The notes beneath the pieces were generated by a model. The model had not been told where the DNA came from. It did no database searches and was given only the letters and a program-made list of their open reading frames with translations. DNA of 6,461 bases from SAR86 cluster bacterium. GTDB taxonomy: Bacteria; Pseudomonadota; Gammaproteobacteria; Pseudomonadales; Azotimanducaceae. A program made the translations under genes and the position numbers. Of the stretch, positions 1-5,960 are shown piece by piece (position 1 is the first letter of the stretch; each line of letters opens with the position of its first letter). The stretch is from contig JABMOJ010000028.1 in the NCBI GenBank assembly GCA_013204195.1, forward strand, positions 1 to 6,461, written 5' to 3'.

Positions 1-525
1 ATATCAAGGCGTCTGGGGAAGAAGCATGGCGCGATGGTGATTACCGGCCTGGCATTCGCCATGGCACCGATGCCATTTATTTTGCGCATACTGGGCTGGT
101 TCCCTGAAAACGGCACTGATCTGTTGTTCTGGACCCTGGTGGTTTTCAACGCCGTTGAGGTGACGCTGATCATTGTCTCAGCCTCACTGATAGCCGCCAT
201 GATCGCTGATGTGGTGGAGGATAGTGAAATTCGAACCGGACGACGCTCCGAAGGGATCTTTTTCGCCGCTAACAGCTTTGCCCAAAAAGCGGTGAATGGC
301 CTAGGGGTCGTGGTCGCCGGCCAGATTCTCGCCTATATCCAGTTTCCGACACAGGCAAAACCCGGTGAAATACCCGCTGAAACCTTGCTAGACCTGGCGT
401 ACCTGTATGTCCCTGTTCTGCTGATCTTCTACTTTTTTGCGCTGGCCACATTAAGCCTCTATCAGATCAATCGCGCAGATCACAGCGACAACCTGAGACG
501 GCTGGCAGAACCGAAAGCTGATTAG
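1..525 (+). CDS. GPH/MFS_2-type sugar-cation symporter, C-terminal part (5' end outside window)
   Basis: Inner-membrane secondary transporter, probably cation-coupled uptake of a glycoside or related solute (family-level inference). The frame is open from base 1, and the residues before the first ATG at 34 (RRLGKKHGA) look like a cytoplasmic inter-helix loop of this family, so that ATG is internal. About four hydrophobic segments are visible: near the ATG, then LLFWTLVVFNAVEVTLIIVS, a third around VVVAGQILAYI, and a last one LYVPVLLIFYFFALATLSLY. Between the second and third lies the charged stretch DVVEDSEIRTGRRSEGIFFA, which matches the conserved MFS_2 pattern of acidic residues, TGRR and EG before a helix. 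The 174 visible residues would be the last third of a protein usually about 450 long. The tail is short and charged and stops at 523-525. It converges on the small membrane gene downstream. Substrate unknown. Confidence 0.82.
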   Translation: MSRRLGKKHGAMVITGLAFAMAPMPFILRILGWFPENGTDLLFWTLVVFNAVEVTLIIVSASLIAAMIADVVEDSEIRTGRRSEGIFFAANSFAQKAVNGLGVVVAGQILAYIQFPTQAKPGEIPAETLLDLAYLYVPVLLIFYFFALATLSLYQINRADHSDNLRRLAEPKAD

Positions 526-697
526 ACATAAGCTCCAACTAAGGCGGAAACCGCTGCTAGCACTGTGATGACGAGCTCTGCTTGCAGCGCTCTGTTTGAA
601 AAATAAGGTGGGCAGCACCCACTGATAGGAGCCAGCCACTGTTATACAAGACGGCGAATGACGCTGGGTCAAGAAACGCGGGGCTCTACAGACCGCG
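526..697. other. Intergenic region between convergent genes
   Basis: I see no convincing gene in these 172 bases. Two small stem-loops lie on the plus side after the transporter stop: gcgg/ccgc at 544-547/551-554, and gtggg/cccac at 608-612/618-622 with loop cagca. Neither is followed by a run of T, so neither is a convincing intrinsic terminator for the transporter gene. The right end holds the terminator candidate of the convergent gene, listed separately. Confidence 0.6.
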
Positions 698-700
698 TTA
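671..700 (-). terminator. Candidate intrinsic terminator of the DUF454-like gene
   Basis: On the minus strand the stop codon (700-698) runs straight into a perfect 7-bp stem, aacgcgg (699-693) and ccgcgtt (681-675), with an 11-base loop. TCTT follows, so the transcript would read UUUCUU at the hairpin base. The stem is GC-rich, but the T tract is short and interrupted and the stem overlaps the stop codon, so the call is moderate. Confidence 0.42.
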
Positions 701-1081
701 TGACCTCGGCGTGTTGCGAAAGCTCCGAGGCACTCGGCTCATCACCCCACGCGCCAGGCGAGCTGACCGAGTGATCAATCCAAGCGCCAGCGCGGCGACG
801 GTGAGACCCACCAGTTTCAATCGCTCACCCAGACTAACCTGTTCCAGTTTATGAAGACGCGCATGCAGGCTGACTAACATCGGCCGAGATTCACTCCAAG
901 TTTTAACTCGCACCGACACTTTACCGATCAGATAGAGCGCTGCCACCAAAAACAACAGGCCGGGAATCACTGGTAACAGTAGGCCCGCGATACCAATCAA
1001 GACACAAATCAGTGCGAGCGCCACATAGACCACCTTAACGGGTCGACTCAATGGTGGTTTATTGTCTTGCTGATGACTCAT
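698..1081 (-). CDS. Small membrane protein, YbaN/DUF454-like
   Basis: A 127-residue integral membrane protein of unknown function. After a polar N-terminus there are two closely spaced hydrophobic helices (about 14-33 and 36-54) joined by G-x-x-G-x-x-L-P-V-I-P-G, which resembles the Gly/Pro hairpin of YbaN/DUF454 proteins and also the PGPGW group. A basic amphipathic stretch follows (VSVRVKTWSESRP onward), then a third hydrophobic helix at about 88-104 and a strongly basic tail (RSARLARGVMSRVPRSFR), which should be cytoplasmic by the positive-inside rule. The length fits DUF454. The start is well supported: AAGGA (1092-1088) lies 6 bases before the ATG. It is transcribed alone, convergent with the transporter and divergent from the DUF1631 gene. 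That it is a real gene is fairly sure; the family name is tentative. Confidence 0.68.
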   Translation of the reverse strand: MSHQQDNKPPLSRPVKVVYVALALICVLIGIAGLLLPVIPGLLFLVAALYLIGKVSVRVKTWSESRPMLVSLHARLHKLEQVSLGERLKLVGLTVAALALGLITRSARLARGVMSRVPRSFRNTPRS

Positions 1082-1087
1082 TCACTG

Positions 1088-1092
1088 TCCTT
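1088..1092 (-). promoter_or_regulatory. Ribosome binding site of the DUF454-like gene
   Basis: AAGGA on the minus strand with 6 bases to the ATG at 1081. It fixes the start of a short gene that could otherwise be doubted. Confidence 0.7.
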
Positions 1093-1120
1093 GAATTTCA
1101 CTTGCCGCCTTACCCTTCTT

Positions 1121-1150
1121 GACGGGCTTCGATGGGCTTCGATGGGCTGC
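1121..1150. repeat. Three-copy imperfect 10-bp tandem repeat
   Basis: Three adjacent copies of the unit gatgggcttc. The first copy differs at its third base (c for t) and the last at its ninth (g for t). The unit is close to one helical turn. It lies about 40 bases upstream of the DUF454-like start codon, so on the minus strand it falls in the promoter or leader region. It may be an operator array or just a slippage product. Confidence 0.75.
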
Positions 1151-1261
1151 CAGAATAGCGCCGGTATGGCTCGGCAGTCAGGCCTTTGACGCCATCTCGA
1201 CATTTTAGTTCGGTAAGAGTCGACTAAAAATCCCTGCTCACCATAGACTCTCTAGATACTC

Positions 1262-1295
1262 AGAGTTTCTAAAGGCAGATATTGTGCCAAACTCT
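1262..1295 (+). other. Stem-loop in the leader region of the DUF1631 gene
   Basis: Outer arms agagttt (1262-1268) and aaactct (1289-1295) are perfectly complementary. Inside them ggca (1274-1277) pairs with tgcc (1285-1288) around a 7-base loop. A 5-base bulge (ctaaa, 1269-1273) lies on the left arm only. It could form in RNA or act as a dyad operator. The weak promoter-like pair overlaps it. Confidence 0.4.
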
Positions 1296-1391
1296 ATCTC
1301 ATTGTAATAGATCGATATTTTCAGCGTACAGCAGCATTCTTAAAGGATAACACCACGGCTCCGCCGCATTTTCACCAAAATTTCGTTAATT

Positions 1392-1434
1392 AAACCATCG
1401 GTCAGCACAAACTGACCGTTAATGGTTTGCTGAC
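1392..1434 (+). promoter_or_regulatory. Long inverted repeat with two mutually exclusive folds
   Basis: Fold A: aaaccat plus cggtcag (1392-1405) pair with ctgaccg (1412-1418) and atggttt (1422-1428), giving 14 base pairs with loop cacaaa and a 3-base bulge (1419-1421). Fold B: gtcagca (1401-1407) pairs instead with tgctgac (1428-1434), extended by aac (1410-1412) with gtt (1425-1427). The folds share the gtcag arm, so only one can form at a time. The element ends 27 bases before the first possible ATG of the DUF1631 gene. It may be an RNA attenuator-like leader or a dyad operator with repeated GTCAG half-sites. No run of T follows, so it is not a standard terminator. Confidence 0.5.
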
Positions 1435-1461
1435 TTGTGACGGGCCTCACAAAGTTACACC

Positions 1462-3366
1462 ATGATTTTGTTAGCATCCATCAGTGTCGATACGCGGCTT
1501 GCACAGTTATCCAGGAACGTCACAGTTCACGAGCGCTTAGCTTTTCAAGAGCACACAATTATCATGCATGACTTGGTCCAAAGACTCACTCCAGAGAAGA
1601 TTGCTTCGGCATTGCTGGGATTTTACGCCCCCCATAAGCCCACCAGCGCAACCCTACCCCGGCCTGAACTTATCGAGTTATTGGAAAATTTACCCGCCCT
1701 TTCCGCAGCGGAGCATGTTGACCCCGTCCTAGTTCAGATCGGGAAGTATCATAGCCACGTCATCCTCAGCCAGCAGGATCGCGCGACATTAGCCTATATC
1801 GATGACTGCGTGACCCAGATCCTGCGGCAGACTGACCTAGACTTCAAGATTGAAGCCTTTATTCGTAACTTGACCCCTTATATTGCAGTCATGGCCCTGC
1901 GCCAAGGCGTGAAGTCCATCTTCGAACCCCAGCCTATCCTCAACCTGATGAATACACTGATTAATGAGGGCCTCGGTTGGAGCGAGGATCTCGGCATACT
2001 GGGCGAACAGTTCATGGACAAGATTGAACTCATGGTCCGAGCCATGGTAACCAGCCGAATGTCGCTGGCAGACTGTCAGTCAGAACTGGACCTGATGTTC
2101 TCCAAAGACAAGCCGATCTTCAAAAAGATGGAAGCTCGCCTGCTCGATGTTGAGATGAAGGTCCTGAGTCGGCAAAAGGCCAAGTATTATGCGGCAGAGT
2201 TGCTTAATCAGCAGATGGCGGGCAAAAAGCTGCCGCTGTTTATGATTTTTGTGCTGCAGGGATCCTGGTACGAATTCCTCCAACAAGTCTTGAGCACCTG
2301 TGGTGAGACGTCATCAGCATGGCGACAGGCTTCCAAGCTAACCGAGGCGTTGATTTGGTCAATTCAGGTTCAGCCGGATACCGCCCGCCAAGCGACACTG
2401 ATGGACAGCCTGGCGGGACACATCCAAGCATTCTGCCAACAAATGAACTTCGACACTTCTGCCGTCGAAGCCTGCCTGGAAGATCTCGCACTGGAACACG
2501 AGGCTATTCGCGAAGGCACACCATCGAGTGCCTGCGACTTTGACCTGATCAAAGTCGAGCAATCCCCGCTCTTGTCTCAGCACCAACTGGACGGGAGTGT
2601 GCTCGCCGATATTCGTGAGATACAACCTGGCCAATGGTATCTGCACGATGACAAACGTGACCCTGACGAAAAAGTCGCGCGCATTAAACTCATCCTCAAC
2701 TGGCAAGATACGATGCGTTTGCTATTTACGAACCACAATCGCCGGAAAGTCTTGCACATGAGCTACCCTGAGTTTGCTCAATATATCGCCGAAGGCACGC
2801 TCAAGCCTCTGAGCCCAAAATCCAGCACTTGGGAGGTGATCAAGCAACACTTGCTCACCGTGGTCCAGGGCGTGCAGGTACAAAAGCAGAAAGAATCCAA
2901 GGTGGAAACACCCCAAGATAAAAAGCTGGTGACTCGAGAATATCTCGAGCGTCGAAAAACCGAAATCATGACGGCGATGGAGCAGCACAAGCGTACCGCC
3001 GAGTTAAAGCAAAAGCGGGCTTTGATACTTCGAGAAAAGGCCCAGCAAAAAATGCTGGCGGCCACAAACGCCATAGAGTCTTTGCGCGTGGATGCCTGGC
3101 TGAAGTTACCCGTGATGGAAGGCACCCTGACACCTTGCAGACTCGTCGCCGTGATTGCCGCCACCGACAAGTATATTTTCGCCAACCGCCATGGGCTGAA
3201 GGTCGGCGAATTTTCTAAAGGTCAGCTGATTCAAATGCTGATTACCGAGAACAGTGAGATTCTTGACACCGGTGCCGAATTCGAAACCGTCTTGAGCTCA
3301 GTTGTCTCTGCCTTGCGCGACAATAAAAACAAAAGCTACGACGAACTCACTGGGGCCAGTGTCTGA
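1462..3366 (+). CDS. DUF1631 family protein
   Basis: A 634-residue, probably cytoplasmic protein with no signal peptide or membrane helix; function unknown. An alpha-helical N-terminal core (about 35-345) carries the features I associate with DUF1631: LQGSWYEFLQQVL around W269, an S-x-x-W-x-x-A segment, then LIWSIQ around W299. A small beta-rich domain follows (about 388-455; GQWYLHD, then RLLFTNHNRRKVLHMSYPEF). A highly charged coiled-coil stretch (about 473-540, rich in K, R, E, Q) leads to a second small domain (546-634; KYIFANRHGLKVGEFSKGQL) that aligns with the first. The first ATG (1462) has no clear ribosome binding site. ATG 1564 (residue 35, MHDLVQRL) has a weak AAGAG about 12 bases upstream and fits where family similarity begins, so the true protein may be about 600 residues. 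The gene stands alone, with a structured leader upstream and a convergent neighbour downstream. Confidence 0.85.
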   Translation: MILLASISVDTRLAQLSRNVTVHERLAFQEHTIIMHDLVQRLTPEKIASALLGFYAPHKPTSATLPRPELIELLENLPALSAAEHVDPVLVQIGKYHSHVILSQQDRATLAYIDDCVTQILRQTDLDFKIEAFIRNLTPYIAVMALRQGVKSIFEPQPILNLMNTLINEGLGWSEDLGILGEQFMDKIELMVRAMVTSRMSLADCQSELDLMFSKDKPIFKKMEARLLDVEMKVLSRQKAKYYAAELLNQQMAGKKLPLFMIFVLQGSWYEFLQQVLSTCGETSSAWRQASKLTEALIWSIQVQPDTARQATLMDSLAGHIQAFCQQMNFDTSAVEACLEDLALEHEAIREGTPSSACDFDLIKVEQSPLLSQHQLDGSVLADIREIQPGQWYLHDDKRDPDEKVARIKLILNWQDTMRLLFTNHNRRKVLHMSYPEFAQYIAEGTLKPLSPKSSTWEVIKQHLLTVVQGVQVQKQKESKVETPQDKKLVTREYLERRKTEIMTAMEQHKRTAELKQKRALILREKAQQKMLAATNAIESLRVDAWLKLPVMEGTLTPCRLVAVIAATDKYIFANRHGLKVGEFSKGQLIQMLITENSEILDTGAEFETVLSSVVSALRDNKNKSYDELTGASV

Positions 3367-3375
3367 CTGGCTTGA

Positions 3376-3403
3376 CTTAAGTTTTCAGACAAAACAGCTT
3401 AAG
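3376..3403. terminator. Candidate bidirectional terminator hairpin between convergent genes
   Basis: Symmetric stem-loop: cttaa (3376-3380) and gtttt (3381-3385), loop cagac, then aaaac (3391-3395), a bulge agc and ttaag (3399-3403). It lies in the 32-base gap after the DUF1631 stop and covers the methyltransferase stop codon. The arms give T-rich and A-rich strands in both directions, which would suit two-way termination, but the stem has little GC, so the call is weak. A second short dyad, gtctga (3361-3366) with tcagac (3385-3390), overlaps it. Confidence 0.33.
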
Positions 3404-4079
3404 CCTTCTGGCATACGAAAGTGCTGAAATGCGGGCTGCGTAAATGCTTGTGATTAAGCACCTTCAGACCACCCTCAGCCAGAACCCAGAGCCAGTCATC
3501 AACGGTGAATTTGTTGTGCACAGGAAACAGTCTTAGCATGGCGCGACGCATTGTCTGCTGTTGTTCGGTCGCCAAATCAACGTTCACCATACGCTCCAGA
3601 TACACAGGCAGCGGCGTTCGCACCCAGTCCTGGAGCAGGAATATGCCATCTTCTGAGAGCAAGCGACAGACTTCTTCACAGGCCGCCAGCGGATCGTTCA
3701 GAACGTGCAAGACCGCGACCATCGACAGCATATCTACAGAGCCATCGGCCAGGGGCACCGGTTGACGGGCAACATCAAGCAACTGGTACTGCGGCGCCGC
3801 CCCATCGTAGACTACTTTATCTGTCGCATAATCCAGCATAGCCTGGGTAACATCAAAGCCCCACAGACGCGCGCCATCAATACGGTCGCGCAAATCGCGC
3901 AACAGTAACCCCGGCCCGCAACCCAGATCTACCATTGATGGGTGCGACGGCAAGTGTGGCACCACCTGGTCTGAAAAATAATCCCAGAAAGCCTCATCGA
4001 ATCGATCATCGTGACTCGCAATCATTCGATTGACCAACTCTTCGTCGGTGATGCCGCCTAATTCTTGATGGGTAGCCAT
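3399..4079 (-). CDS. Class I SAM-dependent methyltransferase
   Basis: A soluble 226-residue protein with a Rossmann-type methyltransferase fold (Methyltransf_11/25 group). Motif I is MVDLGCGPGLLL (about 49-60), which binds S-adenosylmethionine. The acidic residue closing strand beta-2 is D76 in LWGFDVTQAMLDYA. LLDVARQPVPLADGS (about 100-114) carries the acid that usually sits near the adenine. SVDMLSMVAVLHVLND (114-129) is the motif IV/post-motif region, followed by GIFLLQDWVR. The C-terminal part (LFPVHNKFTVDDW...EGGLKVL) resembles the strand-helix end of small-molecule methyltransferases. The start is supported by GAGGA (4091-4087), 7 bases before the ATG. It is last in the cluster, 67 bases after the oxygenase fusion and possibly with its own promoter. 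The methyl acceptor is unknown; a small molecule of the same pathway is only an inference from position. Confidence 0.85.
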   Translation of the reverse strand: MATHQELGGITDEELVNRMIASHDDRFDEAFWDYFSDQVVPHLPSHPSMVDLGCGPGLLLRDLRDRIDGARLWGFDVTQAMLDYATDKVVYDGAAPQYQLLDVARQPVPLADGSVDMLSMVAVLHVLNDPLAACEEVCRLLSEDGIFLLQDWVRTPLPVYLERMVNVDLATEQQQTMRRAMLRLFPVHNKFTVDDWLWVLAEGGLKVLNHKHLRSPHFSTFVCQKA

Positions 4080-4086
4080 GACAATT

Positions 4087-4091
4087 TCCTC
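4087..4091 (-). promoter_or_regulatory. Ribosome binding site of the methyltransferase gene
   Basis: GAGGA on the minus strand, 7 bases before the ATG at 4079. It supports that start over later in-frame ATG codons. Confidence 0.7.
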
Positions 4092-4106
4092 GTTACGCCG
4101 TGCAGA

Positions 4107-4135
4107 ATTTTACATCGACATTCAATAGTTGATAA
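4107..4135 (-). promoter_or_regulatory. Candidate sigma-70 promoter for the methyltransferase gene
   Basis: On the minus strand TTATCA (4135-4130, four of six matches to the -35 consensus), a 17-base spacer, and TAAAAT (4112-4107, five of six to the -10 consensus). The -10 box ends 27 bases before the ATG, leaving a leader of about 20 bases containing the ribosome binding site. It would let the methyltransferase be expressed separately from the upstream genes. The region is AT-rich, so a chance match is possible. Confidence 0.4.
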
Positions 4136-4146
4136 TTCCCAAACAC

Positions 4147-5484
4147 TTACTTGTCCACTGGGTTGCCTACATTAAACACGCCCCCGGCATACACCGTCCC
4201 TGGTTGACGCTCGATTTCAGGTGGAAAGGCAGCACGTTTGGCCGCGAAATAAGCATCCCGAACATCGCCCCCTTCGACCTGTCGATTGTAGGTAATGTAC
4301 AAGGCTCGGCGAGCGTGATCGGTTTCGTTCATGGCCGATCGATGGGGCAGATAAGAATCGAACAACAACAGATCGCCCGGCTGGGTTTCCACCGACTGCC
4401 AGCTTAACTGATCGATCGCCGTTTGAGTCATGGTCAAGTCAGGATTCATCGCCAACAACCCCTGCTGGTGCGCACCACTGGCAACCTCCAAACAACCGTT
4501 AGCTGTAGTTGTCTCATCTACGCTCAACATCATAGTGATGTGATAGTGTTGATCAAATGAGGTGAATGCCGGCGCATCCTGGTGAGCAGCAAAACCGTTG
4601 CCTGCCGCCAATTTCAGGTTGAGCTTTTCTTTGAACAGCACGGCGGGTTCACCCATCAACTCACCCATAAGACCGAGGGTACTGCGACCACGGGCAAGCC
4701 GTTCGAGCCGCCGTTGATAAGGCAGAAAATTCTCGATTCGACACAACTGCTTACCTCGCGCGGTATGTTCATAATACTTCATCCATTTGCCGGGGCTGTC
4801 TGGCAAGGCCTGCAACTGGGCTACCTCGGCGCACATGGCCGCCACTTCCGTTGCGTTAAACCAGTCTTTAATGTGCAGATAACCGTTGCTCGCAAAAAAT
4901 GCCAACTCCGCCGTCGACAATCGCTGAGTCTTGTTTCTTCTCAACATGGCGCTGTAGTGGCTGACGGGCGGCAAACTGACGTCGAGTCGTTTGGCAGCCT
5001 CATCCCAGGCACGCAGTTTGAGAATATCGACGAATCGCGCCTGCTGCTCGAACGTCAGCACCTCATCGGCTCGCATTGGGCCGCCCTGAAAAGTCAGGGT
5101 CTGCTGGCTGGCGGCCGAGAGCTTGGCGGCATAAGCTGGACGGGTCGCCACCAGGTAGCGTTTGGCATTGACATGCTGTTCAACCAGGGTCGCTATGGTT
5201 TCATCGAGGCCCGACAAGCGCAGGTATTCTGCCCCGACTGTTTCGTGTCGGTGAACCCCAAAATCGACGCCATCAGCTAGCATTGCCGATGCCCGCGGGT
5301 CGCAAAAATGACCGATATCATGGAGCAACGCCGCTAAAATCACGCACTCATCGGCATCATCCTGCGCGGCAAAGTCAGCGCACTGTAACGCATGAGCCAA
5401 CTGACTCAGCGGCTCGCCGATATAGCCCACATCCTGCTGCAACTTCAGCAGTTCAATGATTTGATCACTTGGATTAACCAACAA
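4147..5484 (-). CDS. Fusion of PhnZ-type HD-domain oxygenase and PhyH/PhnY-type Fe(II)/2-oxoglutarate dioxygenase
   Basis: A soluble 445-residue two-enzyme protein. Residues 1-185 form an HD-domain oxygenase of PhnZ type, a mixed-valent di-iron enzyme that cleaves C-P bonds of 1-hydroxyphosphonates. Likely metal ligands are H31, H55-D56 (ALLHDIGH), H80, H104 (EQHVNAKRYL) and D161 (LRAWDEAAK). Likely substrate contacts are Y21, E24, H59, K108, S126, T129, Q133 and R158, and the FQGGPM motif is present. Residues 188-445 form a PhyH dioxygenase: H301-x-D303 (FAAHQDAP) and H381 (LPHRS) as iron ligands, R392 or R393 for 2-oxoglutarate. In the separate-protein pathway PhnY hydroxylates 2-aminoethylphosphonate and PhnZ yields glycine and phosphate, so the fusion may perform both steps on this or a related phosphonate. 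There is no in-frame ATG near the start; it begins at TTG 5484 or the next TTG (5481, better spaced from AAGG at 5490-5487). It overlaps the CoA-transferase stop by 11 bases, suggesting translational coupling. Domain calls are strong; the substrate is inference. Confidence 0.88.
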   Translation of the reverse strand: MLVNPSDQIIELLKLQQDVGYIGEPLSQLAHALQCADFAAQDDADECVILAALLHDIGHFCDPRASAMLADGVDFGVHRHETVGAEYLRLSGLDETIATLVEQHVNAKRYLVATRPAYAAKLSAASQQTLTFQGGPMRADEVLTFEQQARFVDILKLRAWDEAAKRLDVSLPPVSHYSAMLRRNKTQRLSTAELAFFASNGYLHIKDWFNATEVAAMCAEVAQLQALPDSPGKWMKYYEHTARGKQLCRIENFLPYQRRLERLARGRSTLGLMGELMGEPAVLFKEKLNLKLAAGNGFAAHQDAPAFTSFDQHYHITMMLSVDETTTANGCLEVASGAHQQGLLAMNPDLTMTQTAIDQLSWQSVETQPGDLLLFDSYLPHRSAMNETDHARRALYITYNRQVEGGDVRDAYFAAKRAAFPPEIERQPGTVYAGGVFNVGNPVDK

Positions 5485-5490
5485 TGCCTT
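5479..5490 (-). promoter_or_regulatory. Ribosome binding site and overlapping TTG starts of the oxygenase fusion gene
   Basis: AAGG (5490-5487) precedes TTG codons at 5484 and 5481, with 2 and 5 bases of spacing; the second is the better fit. The frame is closed upstream by TGA (5499-5497), and the next in-frame ATG is about residue 68, inside the HD domain after its first metal ligands. A TTG start is therefore required unless the sequence is wrong here. Confidence 0.6.
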
Positions 5491-5953
5491 GCGCCCTCAA
5501 TCGTTCGATCGTGGCTTGATCCAGACCCAAGGCCGATGCTAAGACACTATCCGTATCCACGCCGAGCACCGGCGGCTTGAGGCCGTAGTTAATCTCAGAA
5601 CGGGAATATTTAATAGGATTGGCCACCAATGGCATACCGTCCATGTCGAGCTGCGTACCACGCTCGCGGGTCTGTGGATCCGAGAATAAACGGTCAATGG
5701 TATTGATCGGACCGCAGGGTACGCCGGCCAACTCAAGAATCGCGAGCCACTGATCCATTGACTGATCGCTCATGCTGGCCTGAATCTCTCGAACCAGACT
5801 CTCTCGATGGGCAACCCGCAAGGCGTTACTCAGATATAACGGGTCTTCACCCAGGTTGGGTTTGCCAATCGCTGCACATAACTTGCGAAACTGATTGTCG
5901 TTACCCACGGCCACGATGATATAACCATCTAGGGTCGCAAAGGTCTGATAAGG

Positions 5954-5960
5954 CACACAT
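5954..5960 (-). other. Frameshift site in the CoA-transferase gene
   Basis: On the minus strand the frame reads ...CAT CCC AAT GTG TGC, while the conserved continuation VPYQTF needs GTG CCT TAT starting at 5956. Only two bases (5958-5957) remain between the AAT codon and that GTG, so one base has been lost from the codon normally encoding a hydrophobic residue. The local sequence is a short TG repeat (atgtgtg), which is prone to miscounting. It lacks a canonical X XXY YYZ slippery heptamer, so programmed shifting is unlikely. Confidence 0.72.

Larger units (their letters stand above)
1082..1461. other. Divergent intergenic region with repeats and hairpins, no gene
   Basis: These 380 bases separate two divergent genes and must hold both promoters. 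No open frame of useful length with a start and ribosome binding site was found on either strand. Visible structure is a 10-bp tandem repeat (1121-1150), a hairpin (1262-1295) and a longer hairpin with an alternative fold (1392-1434). One weak sigma-70-like pair on the plus strand is TTGTGC (1282-1287), 17 bases, TAATAG (1305-1310); only three of six bases match consensus in each box, so I do not call it. Confidence 0.6.

Noticed and set aside
608..622. gtggg/cccac stem-loop as terminator of the transporter gene
   Set aside because: Only five base pairs and no T run follows; the position about 85 bases after the stop also gives little support.
451..672. 73-residue minus-strand open frame at the end of the transporter gene
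   Set aside because: It overlaps the conserved transporter tail, is rich in Cys, Ser and Arg in a frame-shadow manner, and shows no recognisable domain.
1282..1310. TTGTGC-17-TAATAG as promoter of the DUF1631 gene
   Set aside because: Each hexamer matches consensus at only three of six bases, so it is no better than chance in an AT-rich stretch.
2359..2706. 115-residue minus-strand open frame inside the DUF1631 gene, and a similar 135-residue one at 2778-3185
   Set aside because: Both lie antisense to a continuous 634-residue frame with recognisable family motifs; they have no support of their own.
3505..3908. Several overlapping plus-strand open frames across the methyltransferase gene
   Set aside because: They mirror the methyltransferase codons, have no ribosome binding sites of note, and show low-complexity Arg/Ser/Pro composition.
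4582..5280. 232-residue open frame on the plus strand inside the oxygenase fusion
   Set aside because: It is antisense to a clearly recognisable two-domain enzyme, has no family-like motifs, and is explained by codon bias of the real gene.
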